Positions 1 to 8,405 of a DNA stretch of 64,000 nt are shown piece by piece. Source of the DNA: Pseudoglutamicibacter albus (lineage in GTDB: Bacteria; Actinomycetota; Actinomycetes; Actinomycetales; Micrococcaceae); the NCBI RefSeq assembly GCF_022346425.1, contig NZ_JAKRCW010000003.1:62001-126000 (forward strand). The letters run 5' to 3'. The notes beneath the pieces are model-generated. The model made no database searches, was not told the DNA's origin, and saw only the letters and a list, made by a program, of their open reading frames with translations. The stretch's first letter is position 1. Every line of letters begins with the position of its first letter. A program made the translations under genes and the position numbers.

Positions 1-1286
1 CCGCCGGTCTCTCGGTTGTCCTTGTGCAGGCGGTTCTCGATGATCCCTGCAACGTGCGGGTAGTCATCCCGCGGAGCCTCGCCTGCGATGATCGAGGCGA
101 TCTTGAGCACACGGTACTGCTCAGCCGGGTCCGTCACGCCGTTCTTCTTGAGTTCTTCCTTGGTCTTATCAATCAGGGTCTGAAGGACCTGTTCAGGTTT
201 AGTCTTCAACGGGAAGCGGTAGTCCCCCGGATGCAGATAACCCTCAATGTTCTTCGCTTCCTCAGGCAGGCCGAAGCGTTCCGGGTCGTTAGCTAGTTCT
301 TCCAATGTGGCTCTTGGAATATCGGTTCCTTCAGCTATCGCTTGCAAAGCAGCATCCAGGCGCACATTGGCAGGTAGTGCGAAATACGTGACTGCCTCAC
401 GGTCAGTCAACATCTTGATTGCCGCGTCAGAGGACATCTCTTTACGCAACTTGTATTCGCCAGGCTGGAAGACCGGTGTTGGTGAACTCGCACCCACCTT
501 CTTCACAAACGTGGATGCGTCCATCACAACGCCACGGTCTTGAAGGTGAGCGGCAATCTGGCGGGTGGTCCACCCCTGCTCGATCGAGACATCAACCTGC
601 CCCTGACCACTTCCTACATAGTCAGGATCCGGTTTATTCAGCTCGCGATGCAGGAAGAAACCAGCCCCACCGACAACCAAGATCAAAACTAAAACGACCG
701 CCACGAGGTTGAAGCGGCGGCGTTTACGGCGGCGGCGGCGCTCGGTGAGATCAGCCTCGGATTCAGAGAAGAAATCCTCGGCCGGAAGATAGCCCGCCGG
801 CACATCGTCGAAATGACGAGCTAACGCGCCCGCGAACCCAACATCTTCAGTGTCGTGTTCAGCAGCTTCAGCATCGGCCTGTGAAAGCCATTCACGCTCA
901 TCAAAATCAGCGTCAGGTTCTGGCCGGGAAGAAAAAGCAGCATGCGAGCTAGACGCTGCGCCTGCTGGTGCGGCACCCGGAACCACAGCGAGAGTCGAAG
1001 TCCCACCTGGAGCTAAATCGAGCTCGTCATCAACGTGGTTCTCAAAAGAAGGAGTGTCCTGCAGATCGTATTCGTCTGAGAAGTCAGCTTCTAAAGGTTC
1101 GTCCAGGCGGGTATCTAAGGGAGCCACCGGCTCAAGCTGTGCCGCCAAATGCATCTCGATGACCGCATCAGTGACCCGGCAGTGACGCCCCACACCGGTG
1201 AAACGCGAAGCACCATGAGAGCGCGTCGATTCGGCACGGCGGCGCGCTCGACGCGAGGAATAACCCTCTGGTGGTATGTATGTCAC
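1..1286 (-). CDS. mltG: Endolytic murein transglycosylase MltG (3' part cut by window edge)
   Basis: MltG is a membrane-anchored lytic transglycosylase that cleaves nascent glycan strands and sets their length. The translated minus strand gives a long acidic, low-complexity N-terminal cytoplasmic region (about 180 residues), a basic stretch of Arg/Lys, one membrane segment (about residues 192-213, FNLVAVVLVLILVVGG), then a LysM-like region and the YceG/MltG domain. Motifs EGYLHPGDYRFP and ASIIAGEAP (the Glu aligned with the catalytic Glu of E. coli MltG) are visible before the window ends. I chose the GTG at 1286 because AAGGA lies 7 bases upstream. An in-frame ATG at 1307 has no clear ribosome binding site. 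It follows alaS and ruvX, the usual actinobacterial order, in which aroE would come next beyond the edge. Identity is firm; the long acidic N-terminus is the odd part. Confidence 0.9.
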   Translation of the reverse strand, partial: MTYIPPEGYSSRRARRRAESTRSHGASRFTGVGRHCRVTDAVIEMHLAAQLEPVAPLDTRLDEPLEADFSDEYDLQDTPSFENHVDDELDLAPGGTSTLAVVPGAAPAGAASSSHAAFSSRPEPDADFDEREWLSQADAEAAEHDTEDVGFAGALARHFDDVPAGYLPAEDFFSESEADLTERRRRRKRRRFNLVAVVLVLILVVGGAGFFLHRELNKPDPDYVGSGQGQVDVSIEQGWTTRQIAAHLQDRGVVMDASTFVKKVGASSPTPVFQPGEYKLRKEMSSDAAIKMLTDREAVTYFALPANVRLDAALQAIAEGTDIPRATLEELANDPERFGLPEEAKNIEGYLHPGDYRFPLKTKPEQVLQTLIDKTKEELKKNGVTDPAEQYRVLKIASIIAGEAPRDDYPHVAGIIENRLHKDNRETG

Positions 1287-1400
1287 TGAGTAATCCTTAC
1301 GTGTCATCTGCAGATAACGAAACCATAACGCACAACGAGCTTATCGAAAAGACGAGCAAAAGCCCCAACCAGTGAATTCTTGGAGCTATCTCTCAGACAA

Positions 1401-1928
1401 TCAACCCGTTATAGCCTCGGCGATGGTCTTACCTGCCCAGCTATCGAGCCGTTTCTCTGCATCCAAAGCATTCTCGAGGATCTCAACTGCCGCGGCCTGG
1501 TCAATCACTGACCGTGAGGACTTCACGCTACGGCCTGCCTGATGCAATTGGCGCTGCGCCGAAACCGTGCTGAGCCGTTCGTCAACCAAACGGACACGGA
1601 TCCCATCAAGCATGCGCTCCAAGCCGCGGGCGAACCGTACAGCGTCCTTCGTGGACGGAGTGTGTTCCCCACCCAGATTCACCGGCAACCCAACATAGAC
1701 GCACACCGCCTCATACTCGCGTGCTAGATCAGCGATGAACCGCAAGTCAGTGCGCTGCTTCTTATCGCGTGGCAATGTTGCCACAGGGTTAGCCATGACC
1801 CGGTCAGGATCGCTTTTGGCTACCCCCACGCGAGCTTTGCCGACGTCGACCCCGATGCGGGGGCCACGTTCAACGAAAACGTGGCCCCCGCCCTCGGAAT
1901 CAGCCTCCGGCGCCAAAGAATCAGCCAC
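1401..1928 (-). CDS. ruvX: RuvX/YqgF family pre-16S rRNA nuclease
   Basis: This is a small RNase H-fold protein of the YqgF family, proposed to act as a Holliday-junction resolvase-like enzyme or in maturation of the 16S rRNA 5' end. The RNase H-fold start RIGVDVGKARVGVA (Asp28) is clear, followed by the family motifs YVGLPVNLGG and VDERLSTVSA and the C-terminal Asp/Glu-rich helix. At 175 aa it is slightly longer than the usual 140-150 aa because of about 20 extra N-terminal residues, so the true start could be an internal GTG. Its ATG overlaps the end of alaS by 8 bases, and mltG follows, so translational coupling in an alaS-ruvX-mltG operon is likely. Confidence 0.92.
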   Translation of the reverse strand: MADSLAPEADSEGGGHVFVERGPRIGVDVGKARVGVAKSDPDRVMANPVATLPRDKKQRTDLRFIADLAREYEAVCVYVGLPVNLGGEHTPSTKDAVRFARGLERMLDGIRVRLVDERLSTVSAQRQLHQAGRSVKSSRSVIDQAAAVEILENALDAEKRLDSWAGKTIAEAITG

Positions 1929-4614
1929 GCTCAGCTACCTCGCGGCGGATACCTGCCAATGCCTCCGGGACCGCCTCAGCGTTCTGGCCACCGCCCTGAG
2001 CGACATCGTCCTTACCGCCGCCGCCACCGCCAAGAGTCTTCGCAGCAGAACGGACCAACTGACCAGCCTTGATGCCTTCAGAACGAGCTGCCTCATTCGT
2101 GGCCACCAGAACCATAGGCTTGCCCTTAGCAACACCGATCACTGCGACAACGGCAGCGTCTGAGCCCAAACGGTCACGCAAAGGCAACGCGAGCGAACGC
2201 AAGTCATCCGCGGATTCGACGTGGCCTGCGTCGTGGACAATCAAGCGGACCCCACCTACGTCTTCGGCGGTATCAACCAGCGCGGCCGATGCGGCTTGTA
2301 GCTGTTCACGCCGCAACTTCTCGATCTCCTTCTCGGCAGCACGCAAGCGCTGAACCGTCTGGTCGATGCGTTCACGCAACTGATCAGCAGGCACGCGCAG
2401 CATCTCCGTGAGGTCAGAGACCAGCGCACGCTCAGCGGCGTTGTGACGGAAAGCATTCATACCCACGAGCGCCTCGACACGTCGGTTACCCGCACCCACT
2501 GAAGCCTCACCGAGCAGAGAGAGCGTACCGACCTTTGCAGTACGTGCAACGTGGGTGCCACCACAGAATTCACGCGACCAAGCGCCATCGATCTCAACCA
2601 CACGCACCGTATCGCCGTACTTCTCACCAAAGAGGCTCGTGGCACCCAGCGCAAGGGCTTCGTCCTTCTTCATCACGCGCGTGATGACCTCGAAGTCCCG
2701 GTCGATCGCCTTGTTGGTGACCTCTTCAATCTCAGACTGGGTTGCACGCGAGAGTGCCTCAGCCCACGTGAAGTCGAAGCGCAAATAGCCTTCCTTGTTG
2801 AAGGAACCGGACTGCAACGCCTCCGGGCCAAGCACCTCGTGCAAAGCCGCGTGAACTAAGTGGGTCGCGGTGTGCGCCTCTTCGCCCGCGTGGCGGCGTT
2901 GGGCATCCACCGCGGCACGCACCACAGCGTTCTCCGGTAGTTCACCCTCACGCACCGTCACCGTATGGACCGACAAGCCCTTCACCGGCGCCTGAACATC
3001 GGTGACTTCAAGAACGAAACCATCGCCGGTGATCACACCGGTGTCAGGGGCCTGACCGCCGGCTTCGGCATAGAACGGGGTTTCATCCAGGACGAGCTCA
3101 ACCGTGCTACCCTGCTCGGCAACAGGAACACGAACACCATCGCGAATCAGCCCGCGCACACGCGATTCGGTGACAAGCTCGTCATAACCGGTGAAATGCG
3201 TATTTCCTTCTTCTACCAGCTCGTGATAAATCGCGATATCGGAGTGGCCTGACTTCTTCTTTTTAGCGTCAGCCTTAGCGCGTTCACGCTGCTCAGCCAT
3301 CAAAGCCCGGAACTTCTCAGTATCAACCGATAAGCCAGCTTCCTCGGCGATCTCCAGAGTCAGGTCAATCGGGAAACCGTATGTGTCGTGCAACTGGAAC
3401 GCGTCCTCACCCGAGAGGTTCGCGCCGTGGCCTTTGGCCTCCGATATCGCTTCATCCAACCGCGCAGTACCGGATGCGATCGTGCGGCGGAACGCACGCT
3501 CCTCGGCATAGGCGATGCGGGAGATCCGCTCATAATCCTCAGCAACTTCCGGATACACCCCAGCCATCGCATCCCGGGAGACCGGCAACAGCTCAGGTAG
3601 CACCGGTTCAGTGACACCCATGAGGCGCATCGCACGCACCGCACGGCGAATCAGGCGCCGCAAAACATAGCCGCGGCCCTCATTCGATGGAGTCACCCCA
3701 TCGCTGATGAGCATGAGCGCTGAGCGCACATGGTCAGCCACCACCCGCAGACGAACATCGTCTGCGTAGCTTGGATCCTCAGGATCCTCAGTCGAAGAAT
3801 AGGTTTTACCGGAAAGCTCAGCTGCCCGGTCAAGAACAGGGCGGACCTGATCGGTCTCATACATGTTCTCAACGCCCTGCAGAATCATCGCAAGACGCTC
3901 AAGCCCAAGGCCCGTATCGATGTTGCGTTGTGGAAGTTCACCAGCGACATCGAAATCGGTCTTGGAGCGTACCGCGGAGAGACGGTACTGCATGAACACA
4001 AGGTTCCAGATCTCAATGTAGCGTGTCTCATCAACCGCCGGCCCGCCTTCCTCGCCGTATTCGGGACCACGGTCATAATAGATCTCAGAGCATGGACCAC
4101 CAGGCCCAGGCTGGCCGGTGTTCCAGTAGTTATCGGACTTACCCGTGCCGATGACCCGTTCACGCGGGACACCGACCTTCTCTTCCCAGATGCGGCGGGC
4201 CTCGGCATCGCGGTCATCGCCGTCTTCATACACCGTGACCCACAAGCGTTCAGGATCCAAACCATAACCGCCATCGGCGGTTGACGTGGTGAGCAGGTCC
4301 CACGCCCACGTGATTGCTTCTTCCTTGAAGTAATCACCGAACGAGAAGTTACCGTTCATCTGGAAGAACGTACCGTGGCGGGCCGTCTTGCCAACCTCTT
4401 CAATATCCGCGGTGCGAATACATTTCTGGACCGAGACCGCCCGAGGATACGGAGCCGGCTCAACAGCCGTGAGGTACGGGATAAACGGAACCATGCCCGC
4501 AACGGTGAACAGTAGCGACGGGTCGTTGGAAACCAACGATGCGCTAGGAACATGCGTGTGACCGCGCTTGACGAAAAAGTCGATCCACCGCTGTGCGATT
4601 TCCTGAGATTTCAT
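1921..4614 (-). CDS. alaS: Alanyl-tRNA synthetase
   Basis: Charges tRNA-Ala with alanine and edits Ser/Gly mischarges. At 897 aa it has full length: an N-terminal class II catalytic domain beginning MKSQEIAQRWIDFF, a tRNA-binding region, an editing domain with the zinc-site motifs HTATHLVH and CGGTHVARTAKVG, and a C-terminal DHHA1 domain ending in a Gly-rich stretch (GGGGGGKDDVAQGGG). The ATG at 4614 is chosen because homologues start here and GGAG lies about 12 bases upstream. An upstream in-frame start at 4692 would only translate the hairpin-rich leader. It is the first gene of alaS-ruvX-mltG. Two tandem hairpin repeats sit immediately upstream and may be regulatory (separate entry). Confidence 0.98.
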   Translation of the reverse strand: MKSQEIAQRWIDFFVKRGHTHVPSASLVSNDPSLLFTVAGMVPFIPYLTAVEPAPYPRAVSVQKCIRTADIEEVGKTARHGTFFQMNGNFSFGDYFKEEAITWAWDLLTTSTADGGYGLDPERLWVTVYEDGDDRDAEARRIWEEKVGVPRERVIGTGKSDNYWNTGQPGPGGPCSEIYYDRGPEYGEEGGPAVDETRYIEIWNLVFMQYRLSAVRSKTDFDVAGELPQRNIDTGLGLERLAMILQGVENMYETDQVRPVLDRAAELSGKTYSSTEDPEDPSYADDVRLRVVADHVRSALMLISDGVTPSNEGRGYVLRRLIRRAVRAMRLMGVTEPVLPELLPVSRDAMAGVYPEVAEDYERISRIAYAEERAFRRTIASGTARLDEAISEAKGHGANLSGEDAFQLHDTYGFPIDLTLEIAEEAGLSVDTEKFRALMAEQRERAKADAKKKKSGHSDIAIYHELVEEGNTHFTGYDELVTESRVRGLIRDGVRVPVAEQGSTVELVLDETPFYAEAGGQAPDTGVITGDGFVLEVTDVQAPVKGLSVHTVTVREGELPENAVVRAAVDAQRRHAGEEAHTATHLVHAALHEVLGPEALQSGSFNKEGYLRFDFTWAEALSRATQSEIEEVTNKAIDRDFEVITRVMKKDEALALGATSLFGEKYGDTVRVVEIDGAWSREFCGGTHVARTAKVGTLSLLGEASVGAGNRRVEALVGMNAFRHNAAERALVSDLTEMLRVPADQLRERIDQTVQRLRAAEKEIEKLRREQLQAASAALVDTAEDVGGVRLIVHDAGHVESADDLRSLALPLRDRLGSDAAVVAVIGVAKGKPMVLVATNEAARSEGIKAGQLVRSAAKTLGGGGGGKDDVAQGGGQNAEAVPEALAGIRREVAERG

Positions 4615-4632
4615 GAGGTTTGGATTCTCCGA

Positions 4633-4682
4633 ATGGGCGTAGACGCCCTGTATTGAAATGGGCGAAGACGCCCTACATTGAA
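4633..4682 (-). repeat. Two tandem 25-bp hairpin repeats in the alaS leader
   Basis: Positions 4633-4657 and 4658-4682 are head-to-tail 25-bp copies identical at 22 of 25 bases. On the minus strand each can fold into a GGGCG/CGCCC hairpin with a UCUA or UCUU tetraloop. The arms are identical in both copies; the differences lie in the loop and the linker. They end 18 bases before the alaS ATG. Role unknown: RNA stability, attenuation or a protein site are all possible. Confidence 0.75.
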
Positions 4683-4685
4683 TAA

Positions 4686-4705
4686 AGCCCAACTATGAGT
4701 GGGCT
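4686..4705 (-). terminator. Hairpin between the small membrane gene and alaS
   Basis: AGCCCA / TGGGCT arms (6 bp) around an 8-base loop, followed on the minus strand by TTTATT. It lies 18 bases after the stop of the upstream small membrane gene. It resembles a weak intrinsic terminator or attenuator and directly abuts the two alaS leader hairpins. Confidence 0.45.
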
Positions 4706-4723
4706 CCTTAATATGGGTTGGGT

Positions 4724-4963
4724 TTAGCGTGCAGCGCGGCGCCCGGATGGAGCCTTGTCAACTCCGAGGGCGGAACGCAGCTCAGCTTCCCGCTCGGCAG
4801 AGCCTTCCTTGAAGGCCGCGATCGTGGACTCGACAACGCTCGCGGTGCGGTCCAGGACTGAGTCTGCGCTCGAACGCACACCCTGTGTGCGGATGCGTTG
4901 CAACTGGCGGCTAGCCATCACACCGATGGAGACGCCGAGGATCAGCCAAAAAAGCTTCTTCAT
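4724..4963 (-). CDS. Small single-pass membrane protein (DUF6167-like)
   Basis: 79 aa. It has a hydrophobic N-terminal segment (about residues 3-18, KLFWLILGVSIGVMAS) and then a polar amphipathic helix rich in Ala, Arg and Glu. A good ribosome binding site (AAGGA, 5-6 bases) precedes the ATG. It lies between a DUF948 protein and alaS. From memory, a short conserved actinobacterial protein (DUF6167) occupies this position in relatives; I infer membership from position and layout rather than from a residue-level match. Function unknown. Probably co-transcribed with the DUF948 gene. Confidence 0.8.
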   Translation of the reverse strand: MKKLFWLILGVSIGVMASRQLQRIRTQGVRSSADSVLDRTASVVESTIAAFKEGSAEREAELRSALGVDKAPSGRRAAR

Positions 4964-5061
4964 GGTCTTCCTTAACGAGTCTTTGGGGCGCCATTCATGA
5001 GCGCATAAACGGTTAGCGTCCGGTTGAAGCTACAACCGAAGGCAAGGGCAAATATCGACTG

Positions 5062-5409
5062 CTAGCGGCGACGCGAGAATGCGGCGCGCACACCCGCAGT
5101 GAACGATGCCGCGCGGATCAGTGGACGGCCCACAACGGCGGCGGTCAGCGAGGTCACCGAGGCGACGTTGGCGGTTGCGTCCTGAACATTCGAGGTGATC
5201 GCATCAACGCGTTCAAGCTGCTGGTTACCGTTACGTACCGTAGTTGCGGTCTCTTGCAGGATCGGCGTGGTCTCCTCCGTGAGGTCTTTGACCGAATGCC
5301 GCAATTCGTCGAAAACTTTCCCCAGCTTGATGATCGGTACAGCCAAAAGAATGACGAGGATCGCGAAGAATCCTGCAGCGATCAAACCGGCGATGTCGCC
5401 AATGCTCAT
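5062..5409 (-). CDS. DUF948 domain membrane protein
   Basis: 115 aa. One N-terminal membrane segment (about residues 6-27, IAGLIAAGFFAILVILLAVPII) is followed by a region that looks coiled-coil/chemotaxis-receptor-like (FDELRHSVKDLTEETTPILQETATTVRNGNQQLERVDAITSN split by polar heptads), typical of DUF948. A strong ribosome binding site GAGGAG precedes the ATG. It lies between rpsD and the small membrane protein upstream of alaS, as in other actinobacteria. DUF948 proteins are uncharacterised general-stress-like envelope proteins; no enzymatic motif is visible. Confidence 0.85.
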   Translation of the reverse strand: MSIGDIAGLIAAGFFAILVILLAVPIIKLGKVFDELRHSVKDLTEETTPILQETATTVRNGNQQLERVDAITSNVQDATANVASVTSLTAAVVGRPLIRAASFTAGVRAAFSRRR

Positions 5410-5492
5410 GTTCTCTCCTCGAGTGTGTGCGCAGGTGTCTGCCAGTCAAGCCTACCGAACGTTGGCCGCAAAGATGACCAGCAGATAAGAAC

Positions 5493-5529
5493 GATGCCGC
5501 GGTCCCGTTGATAACGGAACCGCGGCATC
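5493..5529 (-). terminator. Intrinsic terminator after rpsD
   Basis: 11-bp perfect stem GATGCCGCGGT / ACCGCGGCATC, with further pairing (CCGTT/AACGG) inside the loop. It lies just after the rpsD stop on the minus strand and is followed by GTTCTTATC. Confidence 0.8.
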
Positions 5530-5541
5530 GGCTACTAAAGA

Positions 5542-6165
5542 TTAGCGAGCGTAGTACTCAACGACGAGCTGCTCTTCACACTGAACAGGGACCTCAGCGC
5601 GCTTAGGGCGGCGCACGAGCTTAGCCTGCAGCTGATCCAGCTTGACGTCCAGGTACTCAGGGACAGCCGGCAGAACGGCGGCGTGTTCACCCTGGGCAGC
5701 CATCTGGAATGGAACGGTCTTCTCAGAGCGCTCCTTCACGTGGATGAGCTGGCCTTCCTTCACGCGGAAGGATGGGCGGTCAACAATCTGGCCGTTGACC
5801 AGGATGTGGCGGTGAACAACCAGCTGGCGTGCCTGCTGGATGGTGCGTGCGAAACCAGCGCGCAGAACCAGGGCATCGAGGCGCATTTCCAGCAGCTCAA
5901 TCAGGTTCTCACCGGTCAGGCCAGCCTCGCGGCGAGCCTCGTCGAAGACGCGGGTCATCTGGGCTTCGCGAATGCCGTACTGTGCACGCAGGCGCTGCTT
6001 CTCACGAAGGCGAACTGCGTAGTCAGAGTCCTGGCGGCGGCGCGCGCGGCCGTGCTGACCTGGGCCGTACGGACGGCGCTCCATGTACTTCTCTGCCTTC
6101 GGCGTCAAAGCGATGCCGAGGGCACGGGACAAACGCACGGTGTTGCGTTGACGATTATTGGCCAC
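5542..6165 (-). CDS. rpsD: 30S ribosomal protein S4
   Basis: Primary 16S rRNA-binding protein of the small subunit body. It is 207 aa and starts MANNRQRNTVRLSRALGIALTP. The S4 RNA-binding domain is at about residues 95-160 (LEMRLDALVLRAGFARTIQQARQLVVHRHILVNG). The N-terminus lacks the four-Cys zinc site found in some bacterial S4 proteins, so this is the zinc-free form. The GTG start is supported by GAGGA about 9 bases upstream. It is monocistronic here, with a strong terminator downstream, rather than in the alpha operon, as is common in Micrococcales. Confidence 0.98.
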   Translation of the reverse strand: MANNRQRNTVRLSRALGIALTPKAEKYMERRPYGPGQHGRARRRQDSDYAVRLREKQRLRAQYGIREAQMTRVFDEARREAGLTGENLIELLEMRLDALVLRAGFARTIQQARQLVVHRHILVNGQIVDRPSFRVKEGQLIHVKERSEKTVPFQMAAQGEHAAVLPAVPEYLDVKLDQLQAKLVRRPKRAEVPVQCEEQLVVEYYAR

Positions 6166-6400
6166 GAATGTGTCCTCTTTCGTATGTCTGCGAGCTCATG
6201 GTTCTGGCCTCCGGTCACGTGGAGAGATGAGGGAACCCGCTTCCTCGAATCTGCAACCGCCTCACGTACCGAGTGGGCCCCATCGGGCACGCTCACATGG
6301 ACGGCTTGCCAGCCAACGGTCTAGCTTATCAGATCTTAAGTACCAGAACTTAAGTCATGAGAAGATCTCTGCTCCGATTCGAACTCAGCCCAGACTGAAT

Positions 6401-7810
6401 CTATGCTCCGTTGTTGCGCAGGATTGAACGAATCGAGTCGATGCGCTGGGATACGGTTCGCTCGAATCCGTGCTGGGTCGGCTCGTAATAGTCGATACCT
6501 TGCAGGTCATCCGGCGCATACTGTTGCGGGACAACCCCGAGTTCGTGATCGTGGGGGTACACGTAACCTTTGCCGTGACCAAGCGCTTTAGCACCTGAAT
6601 AGTGGGCGTCGCGCAAGTGCGCCGGAACACCGCTTCCCTTGCCTGCGCGCACATCGGCGATAGCGCGATCGATCGCGCGGTAGGCGGCATTTGATTTCGG
6701 TGCGCTCGCTAAGTGAACCACGGCTTGGGCGAGAACGATGCGCGCCTCCGGCATGCCTATCAGCTGTACGGCGTTCGCCGCGGCAACAGCTGTTTGCAAC
6801 GCTGTTGGGTCGGCCATCCCAATATCTTCCGATGCAGAGATCACGAGTCTGCGGGCGAGGAAGCGTGGGTCCTCCCCCGCCTCCATCATGACCGCGGCAT
6901 AGTGCAAGGCCGCATCGACGTCGGAACCGCGGATCGACTTGATGAGAGCACTCGCGGTGTCGTAGTGGTTATCCCCTTGTTTGTCGTAGCGTCGCAGAGC
7001 GGTATCGACTGCGCGTTCAGCGTCTTCCCGGGTCACAACAGGCACCGTGTTTGCTTGTTGGTCGGAGTCTTGCGTTTCGTGGCGGGCGCGTTCCAGCGCA
7101 ACCGCGGCCGCCGCCTCAAGGCTTGTCAGAGCACGGCGAGCATCTCCGCCGGATAGGTCGATGAGCTGATCCATGACATCCTCGGGTAACTCAACAGAGT
7201 TCCCGAGCCCGCGAGGGTTCTCAAGCGCCCGCAACAAGAGACGGCGCACATCGTCTCGCTCCAGCGGCTTGAGTTTGAGCAGGAGGGACCGAGATAAAAG
7301 CGGCGAGATGACCGAGAATGAAGGGTTCTCCGTGGTCGCGGCCACCAAAACGACCCAACCGTTCTCAACCCCGGGCAGCAACGCATCTTGCTGTGCCTTA
7401 TTGAAACGGTGGATCTCATCGAGGAACAGCACTGTCGTGGTGCCGCGCATCGAACGGTCAGCACGAGCCTGATCCATCACCTGCCGAACATCTTTGACCC
7501 CAGCAGAAATAGCTGAGACCTCAACGAAGGTGCGATGCGGACCGTTGGCGATCACATGTGCCAAGGTCGTCTTACCAACCCCTGGAGGTCCATACAAGAT
7601 GAGCGAGCTCAGCCCGGCGGGACCGCCCCCATCGCTTTGTGCAAGCTGACGCAACGGAGAGCCCGGCTCTAACAAATGCTTCTGCCCCGCTACCTCGTCG
7701 ATCGTTTTAGGACGCATCCGGACAGCCAGAGGCGGACGCGGGCGCGGGCGGTCCTCATCACGGTCGCGGTCATCATCGGTGTCATCGTCGGCAGAAGAGA
7801 AAAGATCCAT
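6401..7810 (-). CDS. rarA: Replication-associated recombination protein A (RarA/MgsA AAA+ ATPase)
   Basis: AAA+ ATPase related to clamp loaders and RuvB that acts at stalled replication forks. About 469 aa from the ATG at 7810 ([13 protein letters not shown]); a TTG three codons earlier is possible. Visible features are an acidic N-terminal tail, Walker [11 protein letters not shown], Walker [15 protein letters not shown], sensor [17 protein letters not shown] and a C-terminal tetramerisation region with [12 protein letters not shown]-like sequence ([18 protein letters not shown]) and PKSNAAY. It is transcribed divergently from dtd. Its 3' end lies 235 bases from the rpsD start. Very secure assignment. 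Confidence 0.96.
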   Translation of the reverse strand: MDLFSSADDDTDDDRDRDEDRPRPRPPLAVRMRPKTIDEVAGQKHLLEPGSPLRQLAQSDGGGPAGLSSLILYGPPGVGKTTLAHVIANGPHRTFVEVSAISAGVKDVRQVMDQARADRSMRGTTTVLFLDEIHRFNKAQQDALLPGVENGWVVLVAATTENPSFSVISPLLSRSLLLKLKPLERDDVRRLLLRALENPRGLGNSVELPEDVMDQLIDLSGGDARRALTSLEAAAAVALERARHETQDSDQQANTVPVVTREDAERAVDTALRRYDKQGDNHYDTASALIKSIRGSDVDAALHYAAVMMEAGEDPRFLARRLVISASEDIGMADPTALQTAVAAANAVQLIGMPEARIVLAQAVVHLASAPKSNAAYRAIDRAIADVRAGKGSGVPAHLRDAHYSGAKALGHGKGYVYPHDHELGVVPQQYAPDDLQGIDYYEPTQHGFERTVSQRIDSIRSILRNNGA

Positions 7811-7955
7811 CGCTATCAAGCCTAGCCCCGGGCTTAGGGCCGTTACGCTTCACAGGCCTACTACGGTTCTCAGTCCCGTTACGCTTAGGGCAAGGTATTG
7901 AAGGCGCCGCTGCTTCACGGCGGGGCTCTATCGAAGAGATGTAGAGAGGTTGGAT

Positions 7956-8396
7956 ATGCGCGCGGTTGTGCAGCGGGTCAAGAACGCAAGCGTTGTGGTT
8001 GAGGGCCATGTGGTGGCCGAGTTTGAAGGCCAGGGGCTTGTGGTTCTGCTCGGGGTTGCGGTCGATGACGGACACGCCGAAGCCGCAGCTGTCGCTTCGA
8101 AGATCGCGCACCTTCGCATTCTGGAGGCCGAAAAGTCCGCGGTCACCGCGCAGGCGCCGGTCATCGTGGTCAGTAACTTCACCCTCTACGGGGATGTGCG
8201 AAAGGGCAGGCGGCCTTCATGGTCGAAGGCCGCCCGCCCTGAGGCTGCTGTGGATCTCTATGAAGAGGTCGCCGCTACCCTTCGTGGTTTCGGTTTAGAG
8301 GTCGGAACCGGCGTGTTCGGGGCCGAGATGGAGGTCAACCTCACCAACGACGGACCGGTCACCTTGATCATCGACTCAGCCGAGCTCGCTCTCTAG
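7956..8396 (+). CDS. dtd: D-aminoacyl-tRNA deacylase
   Basis: Hydrolyses D-amino acids (and Gly on tRNA-Ala) from mischarged tRNAs. It is 146 aa, beginning MRAVVQRVKNASVVVEG. The active-site signatures are present as SNFTLYGD (SQFTL in many homologues, so Gln is replaced by Asn) and the C-terminal Gly-Pro-Val-Thr motif NDGPVTLIID. The ATG at 7956 has AGAGAGGT just upstream; the TTG two codons earlier is less likely. It converges on aspS with only 9 bases between stops and is divergent from rarA. Confidence 0.95.
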   Translation: MRAVVQRVKNASVVVEGHVVAEFEGQGLVVLLGVAVDDGHAEAAAVASKIAHLRILEAEKSAVTAQAPVIVVSNFTLYGDVRKGRRPSWSKAARPEAAVDLYEEVAATLRGFGLEVGTGVFGAEMEVNLTNDGPVTLIIDSAELAL

Positions 8397-8405
8397 TGGC
8401 AACAC

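Noticed and set aside
4615-4692. N-terminal extension of AlaRS
   Set aside because: The extra 26 codons are the hairpin repeats; homologues start at MKSQEIAQRW and a ribosome binding site supports 4614.
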